Assembly (NCBI GenBank): GCA_030159075.1
Contig: BROG01000003.1
Span: forward strand, 248,001 to 312,000
Length of the DNA stretch: 64,000 nt
Origin: Atrina japonica
Taxonomy: Eukaryota > Mollusca > Bivalvia > Pterioida > Pinnidae
Reading direction: 5' to 3'
The position numbers were made by a program, and so were the translations under genes. The notes below the pieces were generated by a model. It did not search any database. It was not told the origin of the DNA and worked only from the letters and a program-made list of their open reading frames with translations. Positions 12,553 to 35,212 of this stretch are shown in pieces; the first letter of the stretch is position 1; each line of letters opens with the position of its first letter.

Positions 12553-12893
12553 TCCTCTGAATCCCATCGTCATAAAGCCATGGTGCAGAATCACTATGCT
12601 CTTTCCTACCCGTAGGTGTGTCCAATCACAGTAGTTCTGATCAACAACAAAAGTTATTATGTAGTCCTTTGATTGATGGGATTTGTTATGATTAGTGTCA
12701 ACAGCATGGACAAACATTGTCTTAAAGCTTTGATCTGATTGGTTGACGAATGTGAGCACCACTTACTCACATTGGCTGAGGCTTCATGAATAACAAAATA
12801 TGCACGAATGATTCCGGCACATGAAACCACAGGTAGGAAAGCATAGCTATTTTAGACTGTGGTTTTATGATGATGTCTGAATCCATGCCCTAC
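12553..12893. mobile_element. Foldback / MITE of about 340 bp
   Basis: Its ends are imperfect inverted repeats of about 60 bp. The left side reads CTGAATCCCATCGTCATAAA, then CTATGCTCTTTCCTACCC. The right side, reverse complemented, gives GATTCAGACATCATCATAAA, then CTATGCTTTCCTACC. The 75-codon minus-strand open frame inside it is not recognised as a gene. Confidence 0.65.
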
Positions 12894-13012
12894 CTTCAAA
12901 ACCCCTGACCCAGAGGCCATGAAATTGATGACTTTCATTTCCCGTACTTTAAAGATGCCTCTTACATCATTTTTAGAGAAAAGGCACTGAAGACATCTGA
13001 CTTTTCCATATA

Positions 13013-13190
13013 CAGTGAAACCGGTCTTGAGAGACCACTGTCATGAAGACCACCTGACTTTTGAGATCACATTTTGCAAACCATTTAGTTCAATATATCT
13101 GTAAATGAATCCTCTTTTGAGGGACCACCTGTCTTTAGATGCCACATTTTAGTGGTAGAAAGGATGGTCTCTCAAAACATGTTATAGTGT
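13013..13190. mobile_element. CAGT/TA MITE, copy 3 (diverged)
   Basis: Starts TA|CAGTGAAACCGGTCTTGAG and carries the 'GAGAGACCACTGTCATGAAGA' and 'AGTGGTAGAAAGGATGGTCT' phrases also seen at about 6330-6490 and 27570-27650. The right end is weak (TTATAGTGTA). Confidence 0.55.
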
Positions 13191-13332
13191 ATCAATAATT
13201 GGCTCTGCATCACGTGAATTTCAAACTGTATCTACAGTCAGCACAGATGAACTGCAATAAAGCATACAAAAGTACTGTAAAACTTTGATGAGTTTAAGTT
13301 CCAGGGACCACCTATAAAAGATCAAAACATCA

Positions 13333-13736
13333 GGGCCCGAAGTCACCAAATTTACTCAGTACTCAAGCTCAACTTTAATTTCATCATTTTCACTATATAA
13401 TTGTTGATAAAACTTTTGGGTTTGAGTGATTAGGAAACATATTATTGTTTTTCATCATTCACATATAAATTTTTGCATCACATTTATGATTTTCCAGTAA
13501 AAAAATGGATAAATGTGTTGGGTATGGTACTCAAAATTTGAGTACGTACCCAAACAATTTTTTAATATTTCTGAAGTTTTCTTCCAATGAGCAATAATTT
13601 TTGTCATTATTTACAATTTTATGCTGTTAATATACACACATGTCTAGTTACAGAATAAATTTTATCTGAATTTACCTGAAAATCATGAAATGTTAGTTGA
13701 GCTTGAGTACTGAGTAAATTTCTTGACTTCAGGCCC
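13333..13736. mobile_element. Foldback MITE of about 404 bp with 41-bp inverted ends
   Basis: The left end GGGCCCGAAGTC...AAATTTACTCAGTACTCAAG is matched by the reverse complement of the right end (GGGCCTGAAGTC...AAATTTACTCAGTACTCAAG) at about 38 of 41 positions. The interior is AT rich and non-coding. It is a clean, relatively young inverted-repeat element. Confidence 0.85.
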
Positions 13737-14128
13737 AGGACTTTGACTCATGAGTGTATCCGAGAATCAAGTTTGAATTGACTGCTTTGAAACCATGCAA
13801 GACATATACGGTCATAATAAATAATTAGTGCTAAAGTTAACTTAATTTTTATGAAATTAAAACCTTGAATGTTTATTAAAAATAAAAGAATTACTATGGG
13901 GCAATTTCGTATACATGTATATTTTGACTTCATTTTATTTGGAAGCATTTTTGTTGTTCCAAAATTTATTCGAAACATCAAGAAAATTTGACTCATAAAA
14001 GATAGAGTTATAGAATGTTTATTACTGATAGTAGTGTTGAATATCAAAATACTTTTGGACTATGTCAAAAGTTAGAAACATTGAGAAATTTGATTCATTG
14101 AAGTTTGACTCATGTAAGTTCTACTGTA

Positions 14129-14302
14129 CAATGAAACATATAAAGACCCTCTTATGGACACAACAAAACCAGTCTTTATAAGGAGGTGGTCTTTATATAG
14201 CGGTTGATTTGTACACAAATGGTACTATTGGGGACAGAAAAATTCAATCTTTATGACCAGGTGGTCTCTATACACAGGTGGTTGCTAAAGCATGTTTTAC
14301 TG
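14129..14302. mobile_element. CAGT/TA MITE, copy 4
   Basis: Starts TA|CAATGAAACATATAAAGACC and ends GCATGTTTTACTG|TA, with the family phrases TCTTTATAAGGAGGTGGTC and GGTCTCTATACACAGGTGG between. Confidence 0.7.
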
Positions 14303-14338
14303 TATTATAAACTGACTGCCTGTTTTGTCCATGAAATA

Positions 14339-14620
14339 ACTTGTTTGTTTATTGTTGTTTAATGTCACACTCAAGAATCTTTCGCTCATATGGAGACATC
14401 ACCAGATGCCGTTGAAGGGCTTCAAATTTTGGCCTATGCATTTATGGCCATTGAGCAGTGAGGGTTCTTTAACGTGCCGACACCTACTGTGACACGGGAC
14501 CTCAGTTTTTACTGTCTCAGTCCAAAGGACAGAAAACCAACCTGCCGCCGGCTGGACTCGAACTCACGACCTCACGATCAAGAGTTGAGCGCACTACCGA
14601 CTGAGCCAGGCCAGCTCATC
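14339..14620 (-). mobile_element. tRNA-headed SINE, family 1, copy 2
   Basis: Minus-strand SINE. The tRNA-like head at about 14550-14620 reads, reverse complemented, TGGCTCAGTCGGTAGTGCG (A box) and GAGTTCGAGTCC (B box). The body is shared with the copy at 1093, and the GTTTGTTTATTG tail is at the left. The 93-codon open frame over it is not a gene. Confidence 0.85.
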
Positions 14621-15599
14621 CATGAAATAACAAGAAGTCGAAAGTTCACTTTGGATGCCATGATTGTTTATTTTTTAATTTATTTTTTCACATGTACAGT
14701 CACAAATATTGGCTTTATTAGTATTTTCATGTACACATCTGAACTCAATATATAATACCGAATTCTGTTAATATTGCAAAATAATTATGACAAGGCAACA
14801 AATTTTATCAGATTCTTCACCTTCATTACCCACTTCATAAAAATCAAATTAAACATTTTGTAAACCCTATATACACAGTTTTATAACTGTATAACCATAT
14901 ACAGATATACCTAGTTTTACAACCAAACTTAATAAATTATGAAATTTATATTTGTCAAAAATTTCAATGTTGATAAATAAATGAAAGCGTTGTCAAGAAA
15001 TGACTCTTATATTATATTCCGCAATGAGTTTGCCCCAAAACATACCAAAAGTTTTTTTTAATGCACGTTATTATTATCTGTGCTATATTACATTTTTTCA
15101 ACATTTTCGTGAACAGAAACGAGGTGCGAATTATACACAGATGCGCATTATACACCAACAAACTTAATGAGTCATTTTGTAACCTTGTGTTCCCAGTTTT
15201 TTTTTACAGCCCATATATCACCAGACTTCATGATCACCAAGCAACTACTGACTAAATTCCAAAATCTTCAATATATTTTGCTTATACATCACAACTTATA
15301 AACTATAATTTTGTCATGTTTGTAGTCTAGTAACCTCCCTGAAGCAAAGATTTCCCACTATGACTTAAAGTTAAATATTCTTTCATGATCCTAGGGCCCC
15401 ATCAGTGAAAACAAAACCTGAAAAATATTGAATGAACAAACATACTAGGTTCGACCTACATGTATAGTTAAAGAGTGATATATATTTATGAAAATAGTTT
15501 AACATTGAGTAAAATTATGAGACTTGCAGCTCAGATCACATAACAATTGATAAATAATAATGATAATAAAATGGATTAAAATTAATAATGGTTTGTCAA
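14621..15599. other. Intergenic AT-rich DNA
   Basis: Nothing recognisable as gene, RNA or repeat. Confidence 0.4.
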
Positions 15600-15798
15600 T
15601 CATTTTCTATATTTCGCTCAAGTTTAATTTTCGATCTTATATCAGAGGGCGAATATAAAATGAAAGTGAAATTTTCAAGTTAGATATTTAAAGCTGGGAA
15701 ATACATGCCATCCATGACACTTAATGGCGATTTAGGGCAAATTTTAAATGGGTCTAATATCTGTCGTTAAAGGGCAAAAATTTACAGATATGCTGTAA
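15600..15798. mobile_element. MITE-like repeat, 'GCCCTAAAT' family, copy 2
   Basis: Holds GAGGGCGAATATAAAATGAAAG, CATCCATGACACTTAATGGCG, ATTTAGGGCAAATTT and GGCAAAAATTTACAGATAT. These match the copy at 56994-57222 in order. Confidence 0.6.
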
Positions 15799-16062
15799 GT
15801 GGATGTATTACTGAGTCAACATCATACATAACTAAGAGGAATATAAAGAAACTGCATACAGAAATACACGTAGACCAGTTTTACAAAAATGTTTAATTCA
15901 CCACTGTAATGAATAATTGTCTTGAATCCCCTTCTGTAAGAGCCATTTGATAATTATACTTTCATAATATTTAAGCTACCAGTAGTTATAAAATCTGCAA
16001 TATGCGTCTTAATAAATGGTGTGTAAAAATAACCATATGATTATCATATCATGGTGCATTGA

Positions 16063-16173
<111 letters not shown>

Positions 16174-16479
16174 AGCCAACCGCTGAGAAAAGTGTCCTTA
16201 GGACTTAGCTGAAGGCAAATGCTTGCTTGGTTTATACCAATCAATGCTTTGATGAAATATAAACATCTTCTTCTCTACCACTAACTCTAACTTGTCCAGG
16301 AAGTTTAAGCTGTCACATTTCCAGCCTTCAGCAAGTAAACCAGCAGACTTCCTCTCAAAATCAGCTTAGGGTCCTGAAGAACTCAAAAACCTCATTGTTT
16401 AAAGCATTATGCTTGAACCACTCGGTGGCGTACCCCTATCAAATAAAACTTCACTATATAAACTAAACTGGAATACTCA

Positions 16480-16510
<31 letters not shown>

Positions 16511-16784
16511 TCTTTTTATTTTCAATAAATTACAGTATGTAAATGTATGTTTGCCTCTGCGTCTCAAATTTTCAACAAGTTGCAACATATATCTTAGTTG
16601 TAATTTTCAAGACAATGTTATGAACATAAAGGTATTATTTTCAAGGCCAATAACTCCAGAAAAAATCCTCACAGCTCTAATTTCAATCATATGAAGCAAT
16701 TGTTAAAAAGTTGTTGAATAATTTGTTTGTCTGAAGTATTGTGTGTACATGTATACATTTCCTGTTATGAGTTTTTCTTTTACT

Positions 16785-16905
16785 TATAGGGAGATGTAAC
16801 CTGATTCAGGTGAAGTGCCACAAATTTTGACTTGTGTGACATGGTTTAATATTAGTATTGTGATGTCATGCATACTACAACATAGGACCTTGGTTTTAGA
16901 AATGT
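16785..16905. mobile_element. SINE-body fragment related to 32540-32985
   Basis: Phrases GGTGAAGTGCCACAAATTTTG, GACATGG and GGACCTTGGTTTTAGAA parallel GGTGAAGTGTTACCAATTTTG, GATATGG and AGAACTTTGGTTTAAAGA in the longer copy at 32540. No tRNA head is visible here. Confidence 0.45.
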
Positions 16906-17237
16906 TTGAAAGATCCCCTGAAATTCTTATTGACTGAACAATCACCATAACTCATCAGAATATAAAAAAGTCTAGAATAAAATGAGTGGGAGTGGGACCA
17001 TTCCCTTGGGAAGGTTACTTTCAGTAGGAAAAGGCAAGTCATTCATGTACATTATTTGATAAATCAGCCGATCAGTTTTACTCTTGAAAGTATATACTCT
17101 TTATAAGTTTTGAGTTTTATTATCTTGAATGCGCGCAAACACACACACACACCTACACAGACACACAACCTACATATATACAGGCACACACACACTAAAG
17201 GGCTAATAATGCCAATAAAGGAATCAGCTACTGTGTA

Positions 17238-17416
17238 CAGTGAAACCTGTATATAGGGGCCACCCAAGGGACCAAAAAATATTGACCTTTATGTGCAGGT
17301 GACCCTTATACACAGGTTCAATTTAGTTGAAGTATGCAGTCAAGGGACTTGAAAAAACTGGTCTTTATAGACAGGTAATCCTAATATAGAGGTGGTCGCT
17401 ATAGCAGGTTTTACTG
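17238..17416. mobile_element. CAGT/TA MITE, copy 5 (inverted orientation)
   Basis: TA|CAGTGAAACCTGTATATAGG at the left and AGCAGGTTTTACTG|TA at the right. The interior reads as the reverse complement of copy 1, for example GGGGCCACCCAAGGGACCA against TGGTCCCTTGGGTGGCCCC. Confidence 0.82.
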
Positions 17417-17632
17417 TACCTGGTAATTTTTTCCATTTTACGACAGAAAACATATTTAGCCCTCTTTTAATTTGCCCTAAATCAGAATAGTTTCATGGAT
17501 GACATGTTTGTCTATGCTTCAATTATTTAGCTGAAAATTTCGCTTCCATTTTAAATTCGCCCTTTCATATGAGGGCAAAAAAATGTGGAAAATTAAAAAG
17601 GAGCAAAATTTTCCAGGTACACAGCAATAATT
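17412..17632. mobile_element. MITE-like repeat, 'GCCCTAAAT' family, copy 3
   Basis: Overlaps the end of the preceding MITE. Left end ACTGTACCTGGTAATTTTTTCC and right end GGAGCAAAATTTTCCAGGTACACAGC are inverted. The interior has TTTGCCCTAAATCAGAATAG, GGATGACATGTTTGTCTATG and ATGAGGGCAAAAAAA. Confidence 0.7.
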
Positions 17633-18119
17633 TCTATCCTGATGGTTTGTACATGTATATAGGTCTCGATCACCTTGCTGATTATTCCCTATGTAAAAAC
17701 ACAAGTTCTTCTGTATGAAAAGTACATATGTATAGATGGCAAACAAAATATATTTGAGATTGAAGAAAAATGCTTCAGGTAAAGTGAACTAAAACTTGAC
17801 ACCAGAATTAGATTTTCCAAGGCAAAAAAAAAAAACCATTCACAAATAAAATAACAAATAAATATAGTGTGTTCCATGAGATCTTATTGAACTGCAGGGA
17901 AATCCGGTTATGTGAAAGCAATCAAGGGATTCCCAGAGGGCAATTTACCTGTCTGTGATGAGATTTACCTGTTTAAGTGAAAATATACTGTATGACCCGT
18001 CCTTTCATAGCTTGTTATTTACTGTTCTTTTATTTCTCACCAAGAAATTTTCACTAACATACACCCATCTTCGTATGCCAAGCGCTTGGTGAAGGAACAG
18101 TTACTTTAATTTTTTAAAG

Positions 18120-18205
18120 TCTTTTGCATGACCCCATACTGGGAATCAAACTCAGGTTATCCTGCTTGCAAGATAAATATTCTACCACAAGATTTTTGGT
18201 AGTAA
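18120..18205 (-). mobile_element. tRNA-like SINE head fragment
   Basis: Minus-strand tRNA-like segment with a B-box-like TTTGATTCCCAG and an anticodon-arm-like GCAAGCAGGATAACC. No clear body is seen. Confidence 0.35.
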
Positions 18206-18249
18206 ACAGTGTATACCTTGAAATTTTCATTTTATTTAATTTTCACCCT

Positions 18250-18440
18250 TACTTCAAAATAGGTGTTTGACCTACAGCTGTCAGGATTTAAGGCCACGCT
18301 TCAGTAAATATTTTGACTTCTTCAGCTCAGGTTAAAAGTTTTCAAAAGTAGGTCTATGTCCATGGTCAAGGTCACTAGGTCAAAAGTCATGGTACCAAAT
18401 GAAAGCTCTCGTCATAAGAAATGTATATGTGAAATATCAA
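18250..18440. mobile_element. Fragment of the AGCTTGCCAGAA repeat, minus strand
   Basis: GGTGTTTGACCTACAGCTGTCAGG, CAAGGTCACTAGGTCAAAAGTC and GGTACCAAATGAAAGCTCTC are reverse complements of phrases in the element at 5424-5964. Confidence 0.6.
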
Positions 18441-18444
18441 AACG

Positions 18445-19125
18445 TATATTTCACTTGTTAGGAACTTCTATGTATATTTCACTTGTTAGGAACCTCTACC
18501 TATGAACTTCTATGTATATTTCTCTTGTTAGGAACCTCTATGTATATTCACTTGTTTGGAACCTCTATGTATATTTCACTTGTTAGGAACCTCTATGTAT
18601 ATTTCTCTTGTTAGGAACCTCTACCTATATTTCTCTTGTTAGGAACCTCTATGTATATTTCATTTGTTTGAGAACCTCTACCTATATTTCTCTTGTTAGG
18701 AACCTCTATGTATATTTCATTTGTTTGAGAACCTCTACCTATATTTCTCTTGTTAGGAACCTCTATGTATATTTCATTTGTTTGAGAACCTCTACCTATA
18801 TTTCATTTGTTAGGAACCTCTATGTATATTTTATTTGTTTGAGAACCTCTACCTATATTTCTTTTGTTAGGAACCTTTATGTATATTTCATTTGTTTGAG
18901 AACTTCTACCTATATTTCTCTTGTTAGGAACCTCTATGTATATTTCATTTGTTTGAGAAGCTCTACCTATATTTCTCTTGTTAGGAACCTCTATGTATAT
19001 TTCATTTGTTTGAGAACCTCTACCTATATTTCTCTTGTTAGGAACCTCTATGTATATTTCATTTGTTTGAGAAGCTCTACCTATATTTCTCTTGTTAGGA
19101 ACCTCTATGTATATTTCATTTGCAC
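18445..19125. repeat. Minisatellite, 57-bp unit, about 10-12 copies
   Basis: The unit combines two half-units: ACCTCTACCTATATTTCTCTTGTTAGGA and ACCTCTATGTATATTTCATTTGTTTGAGA. The first copies (18445-18600) are single half-units; the array then settles into the 57-bp dimer. One frame is open for 186 codons (19-residue repeat) only because 57 is a multiple of three. Confidence 0.93.
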
Positions 19126-19949
19126 TTACAATGTATCAATAATCAGACAGGTGAGGTATCATCTGTAATTCAGAATTCTCATAAAATATACTGCTGTAAA
19201 AGACTCGGCTGCTGTATCAGACTAACAATAACAGGAATAATGTTTTTGATATAAGTACAAAATATATTTACATGTAAGGAAATTAAACATTAATCTGCAT
19301 AAGAACAATGAAGAATAAAGAAACAAATTGATTATTGATTATGCTAGCTTACAATATAAAGTTTTCTACATAAAAAAAATTAAAATTTATAAAAACAATC
19401 ACATCAGTATAGTACATGCTCACAGAGTAAACCCCCTCTTTTAAGTCTCCATATGTATAAAGTACACCTGCATTTTACGGCCGCACTAAAAATACAATTC
19501 TGCATACTTTGTGTACTAATGTTTTACAAGTATACATGTAACTCTACTGTAGTCTATCTTTAGAGATCATTGTTTTTTGCCATTTTAATAAAGCAATTAC
19601 ACAAAGCTAAGCTATAAACATAATGAAAAATGATTCCACATCACATATGTACATGGACATTTTGTTCTAAAATGTATATATGCATGTCACTTAATTTCTT
19701 ATTAGGCAAAAAAAAATCTGCATGTTTTTTATGTAGGCAAATCTGTATTGATGATTTCAAAGATTCACTGCTTTAAGTATAACTTTATGGAAAGTTAAGG
19801 TAGTACATGTACATGAAAAAAAGACCAAATAATAAAAAAACCAAAAAAACCAAATAATAATAAAAAAAAACAACAAAGACACAAACAAATATCCTATGAC
19901 AGGTAACAAATTTTTTTTTTTTTGCCTTAGACTTTTACACAAATGCTTT
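19126..19949. other. Intergenic AT-rich DNA
   Basis: No exon, RNA gene or clear repeat is recognised. There are A-rich tracts near 19817-19875. Confidence 0.4.
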
Positions 19950-20038
19950 TAACTCATCAACCCCTGAAAAACAGTGGACTCTCCTGTAAATCAATGACTT
20001 AGACCAGTCCAAATGTGTCTTTAGGGGTGAATGAGTTA
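19950..20038. mobile_element. Short palindromic-ended element 'AACTCATCAACCCC', copy 1
   Basis: About 89 bp. The left end AACTCATCAACCCCTGAAAA and right end TAGGGGTGAATGAGTTAA are inverted. The middle TCAATGACTTAGACCAGTCC is shared with copies at 20770, 21990 and 59305. Confidence 0.78.
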
Positions 20039-20769
20039 AACAAATTTTTCAGATTTTTGTGTATTTGTTTATCCATCACTTAAAGAGTCAAATCAATAAA
20101 GTATTAGTATTGATATGATAAATTCATGTTTATAAAAGTACATGTACTGCTATTGGTAAGTCAAATGAATGAATGCATGAATTAGACTAATGTATATATA
20201 CACTTGTAAAATGATCCCCATGTTGATTCCCAGAGGCAAAATTTTGAGCAAATCAGATATGATAATGTAAGTACATTATATTTACAATATAATGGTACAT
20301 AGTAAAATTGCACCTTGGAATCCATGTAAAATGTAAGTTAATTTGTAGTTTTTACATCTGTTAACACAGGTAAAATTTGTTAATTACAAATCTCTCTACA
20401 TTGCACATCTCGTTTGTTGTCAATTTGTTTCCAAAACACCTATTTAGAAATAAAATTCTCCCTACGGTGTAATGTGAAGGGTGGAGCCTGGGGGTAGGAG
20501 CCAGGAGAGGAGGGATTATGGTGTAAATATTCACTGTATTGACAGTAATTCATAAATCGGTATCCTTCTTTTCACAACAGATACAATATACATTGTACAT
20601 GTAGTTCTGAGTGTTTTATCAATTTTAAATAATACACAGTGACAGAAAAATAATTTACTTTTAGAAATAAATCCTGTATCACTTCAGTTGTGATTGACAC
20701 TACAACATTTGAGAATTGGCTATTCAGATTTGGCATTTAGGGAATCACCGAGTGCTCAGGTATGATTCT

Positions 20770-20869
20770 TAACTCGATCTACTCCTGAAAATAATGGACT
20801 CTACTTCAAATCAATGACACAGGTCAATTTAAATGCATCTCTATAGCCTTAAGGGGTGTATGGGTTAAC
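20770..20869. mobile_element. Short palindromic-ended element, copy 2
   Basis: TAACTCGATCTACTCCTGAAAA ... AAGGGGTGTATGGGTTAA with the shared middle TCAATGACACAGGTCAATTTA. More diverged than copy 1. Confidence 0.65.
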
Positions 20870-21764
20870 ATTGTTTTGAACAGTTTTAGATTGGTTTTGT
20901 TGATCAGATGATTGCTATTTTCAAACATTGCACATGTACGATGAAATACAATAATAAATACCTGATACATGAAATTTGATGACAAGTTCAATGTGACAGA
21001 CATGTGAAATGTGACTGTTTTCTTTGTCTTTTACATGCACATACATACATTTATACAGAGTAATTGGGTAATAAATATTACATATTGGTGAGTACTTGAT
21101 GGCACATTAATATTTTGCACTTAATAATTTCTAAGGTACATGTACATACATAATGGTACCTGTACCCATGGATATTGATTATATAAAATAAACAAATAAA
21201 ACATGTGGGTTAATTTCTTTGCCCTACCCCTACACCATTTTAAATATAGAAAACAACTGCAAAAAGTTTAATGTGGACATTATTTGATATGTTGGTGCCC
21301 GTATATGTGTACCAAAGCATGTCAAAATGATAAATGGAATCTTGCAAGCGTTTCAAAGTTTGTTGAGTGAATAAGGAAATCTTCAACTGAATGGTGAGAA
21401 TCTAGTAGTTCATTCCAACAGTTTCCCAAGGATTGGACTTTCAGATTCTTACATGAAGGGTTATGATCTTCATTCGACTCCACACACCTGTGTTAAATTA
21501 TTTTCTCCTGTGCTTCATTTTTCTCCCGTGCTTCAAATGCATATATTTATGTACAACAAAAAGTCTGACTGTGTGACAAACAAAATGTATCTACAATGTA
21601 TCAATAGCTATGCACTAGTTCCTATGATATGTACATTGTAAAGAGAAGCAACAGACAACGCTCTAGATCTGTCATAAAATTGTTTTGTAACATCATAACA
21701 TGTGTAGCTAAAAATCTGAATACCCTAGGGGTTGACAAGAAAACCGCCCCCTGTAAAACAGAAG

Positions 21765-21870
21765 GAAAATTCTGTGAACCTGTGAGTGTCACCATGAGAG
21801 AAATTAGCACGAAATATGAATTCTGTGAACCTGTGAGTGTCACCATGGGAGAAATAAACATGAAATATGA
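21765..21870. repeat. Two-copy tandem repeat of about 51 bp
   Basis: TTCTGTGAACCTGTGAGTGTC followed by ACCATGAGAGAAAT and ACGAAATATGAA occurs twice in tandem with few differences. Confidence 0.8.
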
Positions 21871-21989
21871 CTACTTTTAAAACCTGTACGTGTCAAAGTT
21901 GAGTGTACATGTCTTATCATTATTTAGTCATCTGATCTGCTATAGTATCTACGGAATTATGTACAGGTCTGAAGAATTCTAAGCCATGG

Positions 21990-22079
21990 TTAACTCATCA
22001 ACCTTTGAAAAACAATGGACCCTTCTGTAAATCAATGACTTAGACCAGTCCAAATGTCTTTAGGGGTAAATGAATTAAA
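21990..22079. mobile_element. Short palindromic-ended element, copy 3
   Basis: TAACTCATCAACCTTTGAAAA ... TAGGGGTAAATGAATTAA with the middle TCAATGACTTAGACCAGTCC identical to copy 1. Confidence 0.75.
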
Positions 22080-22428
22080 GTAAATCATGCATTACACATG
22101 TAAATAAGATGCAACTGTAACTGTATTTATGCATTTCTTACACCTAAGACAGAGTTTTCCTGCATTTTTACTGATATGAGATTTCTTTCTCTTGCCCCAG
22201 TGAAAGAGCTTCTCATCTTATATAGCTAGGGTGAAACAGCTCAAGCTATTTATATATATATGATATGTCATGCAAATACACTCCAATACAACTATCAAAT
22301 ATACAGTGGAATCTCAGTATCTCAAAATTCAAGATATCCAGAATTCAAGATAACTGAAATTTTAATATACATTTTTTTTTATTCAATAAAAATCTGGACC
22401 AATCATCTATCTTTGACAAATACACATA

Positions 22429-22902
22429 CAGTAAAATCTGCCATAAGAGACACCTTCATTCAGCGGACACCCATCAATAACGGACAGTGTGTTTAGGTCC
22501 CAGTTTACATTGTTATATAAGACTACTCGCATTGGTTTTAAATAAACAGACACCTTGAGCTCCTTTCCTGGACAATGGACAAAGTTGTTGGCCCCAATAT
22601 ATTGTATTTCTAACCTAGAATTAGCTTAGCAGACAATCTGCTACCAATTGACTTACATTGCCACAGGCAATTTATCATTAAGCTGTATGTCATGACTTTT
22701 ATCTTGAGAAATACTATTACAATCTTTTATTTTGAGTTTTTGCTTGATATTTATTTCCTTGCAATGCATGGTAACAGTACTAGAACGACTGCGTTGATTA
22801 TAGGTATGAATGTTTTAGCAGTGAATGGTCATCCTTCATTCAGCGGACACCTCTCTATAGTTGATTAGTCCAGCAACTGTCTGCTAAAAACAGGTTTTAC
22901 TG
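22429..22902. mobile_element. Longer CAGT/TA element of about 474 bp
   Basis: TA|CAGTAAAATCTGCCATAAGAG at the left and AAAAACAGGTTTTACTG|TA at the right. CATTCAGCGGACACC occurs near both ends in the same orientation, at about 22457 and 22836. It is longer than the other family members but has the same ends. Confidence 0.7.
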
Positions 22903-22959
22903 TACATGTATATATCTGCATTGAGTAGCACAGTGTCAAACTTAAAATACTTCAATCCA

Positions 22960-33927
<10,968 letters not shown>

Positions 33928-34114
33928 TCGCTCATGTCTTGAAGATGTTACACAAAAAATAATTCAATGTCACTCATTAACCTAATTACAGTCTGGTAAA
34001 ATGTCTCCTTAGACACGTAATTGTCCTGAAACGACCTAAATTTTATTTTAGCTGTCACATAAAGAGTTATGCCCCTTTCGAGAACTCTTCATTGAGCACT
34101 TGTGTTGTAACAAC

Positions 34115-34600
34115 GAGAACGGCTGTTAATATGGGTTACTGAGAAAAACTAGATTTAACTGGTGAAAAACTAGGTTTAACTGAGAAAAACTAAGCTTAAC
34201 TCATTAAAGTGATTCTTGCAATGACATGAAGATATGATTTTATCATGAACAGTACATAATAAAATAAATTCTTTAAGTTATTTCCAAAATCACATTAAAT
34301 TATTAGGTTAAGCCTAGTTTTTACTGAGAAAACTGGGTTTAACTGCGCCACAATCACATTAATTTATATTAGGCGCAGTTAAACCCTGTTTTTTGTCAGT
34401 TAAACTTAGTTTTTCTCCAGTTAATATGGGTTACGAGACAAATTAGGATTAACTGGAGAAAAGTTAGGTTTAACTCGTAACCCACGTTAACTGGAGAAAA
34501 AACTAGGTTTACGTGAGAAAAAACTAGGTATAATTGGAGAAAAACTAGGTTTAACTCATTTATGTGATTTTTGCGTGCCATATATTGAACATTTGTTTAT
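34115..34600. mobile_element. Foldback region with 'GGTTTAACTG' phrases
   Basis: AATATGGGTTACTGAGAAAAAC at the left. Many copies of GAAAAACTAGGTTTAACT appear in both orientations across the segment, including AGTTAAACTTAGTTTTTCTC and AATATGGGTTACGAGACAAA. The outer boundary motifs AACTCATTAAAGTGATT (34198) and AACTCATTTATGTGATTTTTG (34553) are direct copies. This looks like nested or tandem short foldback elements upstream of the UPF0489 start. Confidence 0.6.
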
Positions 34601-35057
34601 CAATTTTGTTAGATTGAGACAGACAATACCTTTTTTTATTTTATCTTTTTTTTAAATTCATTTTGAAGTATTTCTAAAATGATTTTCATATATGTTTTTA
34701 AAGGTTTTGAATAATGTTTAACTACAATTATATTATGTAGGCCAATATATTTATTTCTTATATTTTTATGGAGTTTTTGAAATGAAAATTCTAATAATGA
34801 AAATGAACTTCAGTTTAATGTTTACTATATAACAAAAAGATAGAAGTCGGAACGTTAAAATTGTTTTGGGGATTTAAATCATTCATAACAATTTAAGATG
34901 TTCAGTCGATCAGAATCGGACGAATTTCTGTAGGCCTATATCTGCAACAAATAATGTATCCAACTGTTATAATAATTTGTATATTTAAGAATTAGAGAAA
35001 ATATAATAATGCTGTTTTTCTCTGAAAACAGAAAAGAAGTCCCTTTATCCAAAACTT

Positions 35058-35058
<1 letters not shown>
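34600..35058. other. Intergenic AT-rich DNA
   Basis: Nothing recognisable. It lies between the foldback region and the (GA)n run that abuts the Polinton-type element. Confidence 0.4.

Positions 35059-35151
<93 letters not shown>
35059..35151. repeat. (GA)n microsatellite at the left edge of the Polinton-type element
   Basis: About 92 bp of pure GA, running directly into AAGTGCGTCATACCGGAAGT. Confidence 0.95.
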
Positions 35152-35154
<3 letters not shown>

Positions 35155-35212
35155 GCGTCATACCGGAAGTGAGAGAGAAGAGAGAGAACCGAAACTTTGG
35201 GTTTTTCCAGAG
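35152..35212. repeat. Left terminal-inverted-repeat-like block of the element
   Basis: GTGCGTCATACCGGAAGTGA, then GAGAGAAGAGAGAGAACCG and AAACTTTGGGTTTTTCCAG. All three phrases recur reverse complemented, in the mirrored order, in the right block. Confidence 0.7.

Noticed and set aside
18608..19168. 186-codon open frame
   Set aside because: Pure 57-bp tandem repeat; no start context, splice sites or homology.
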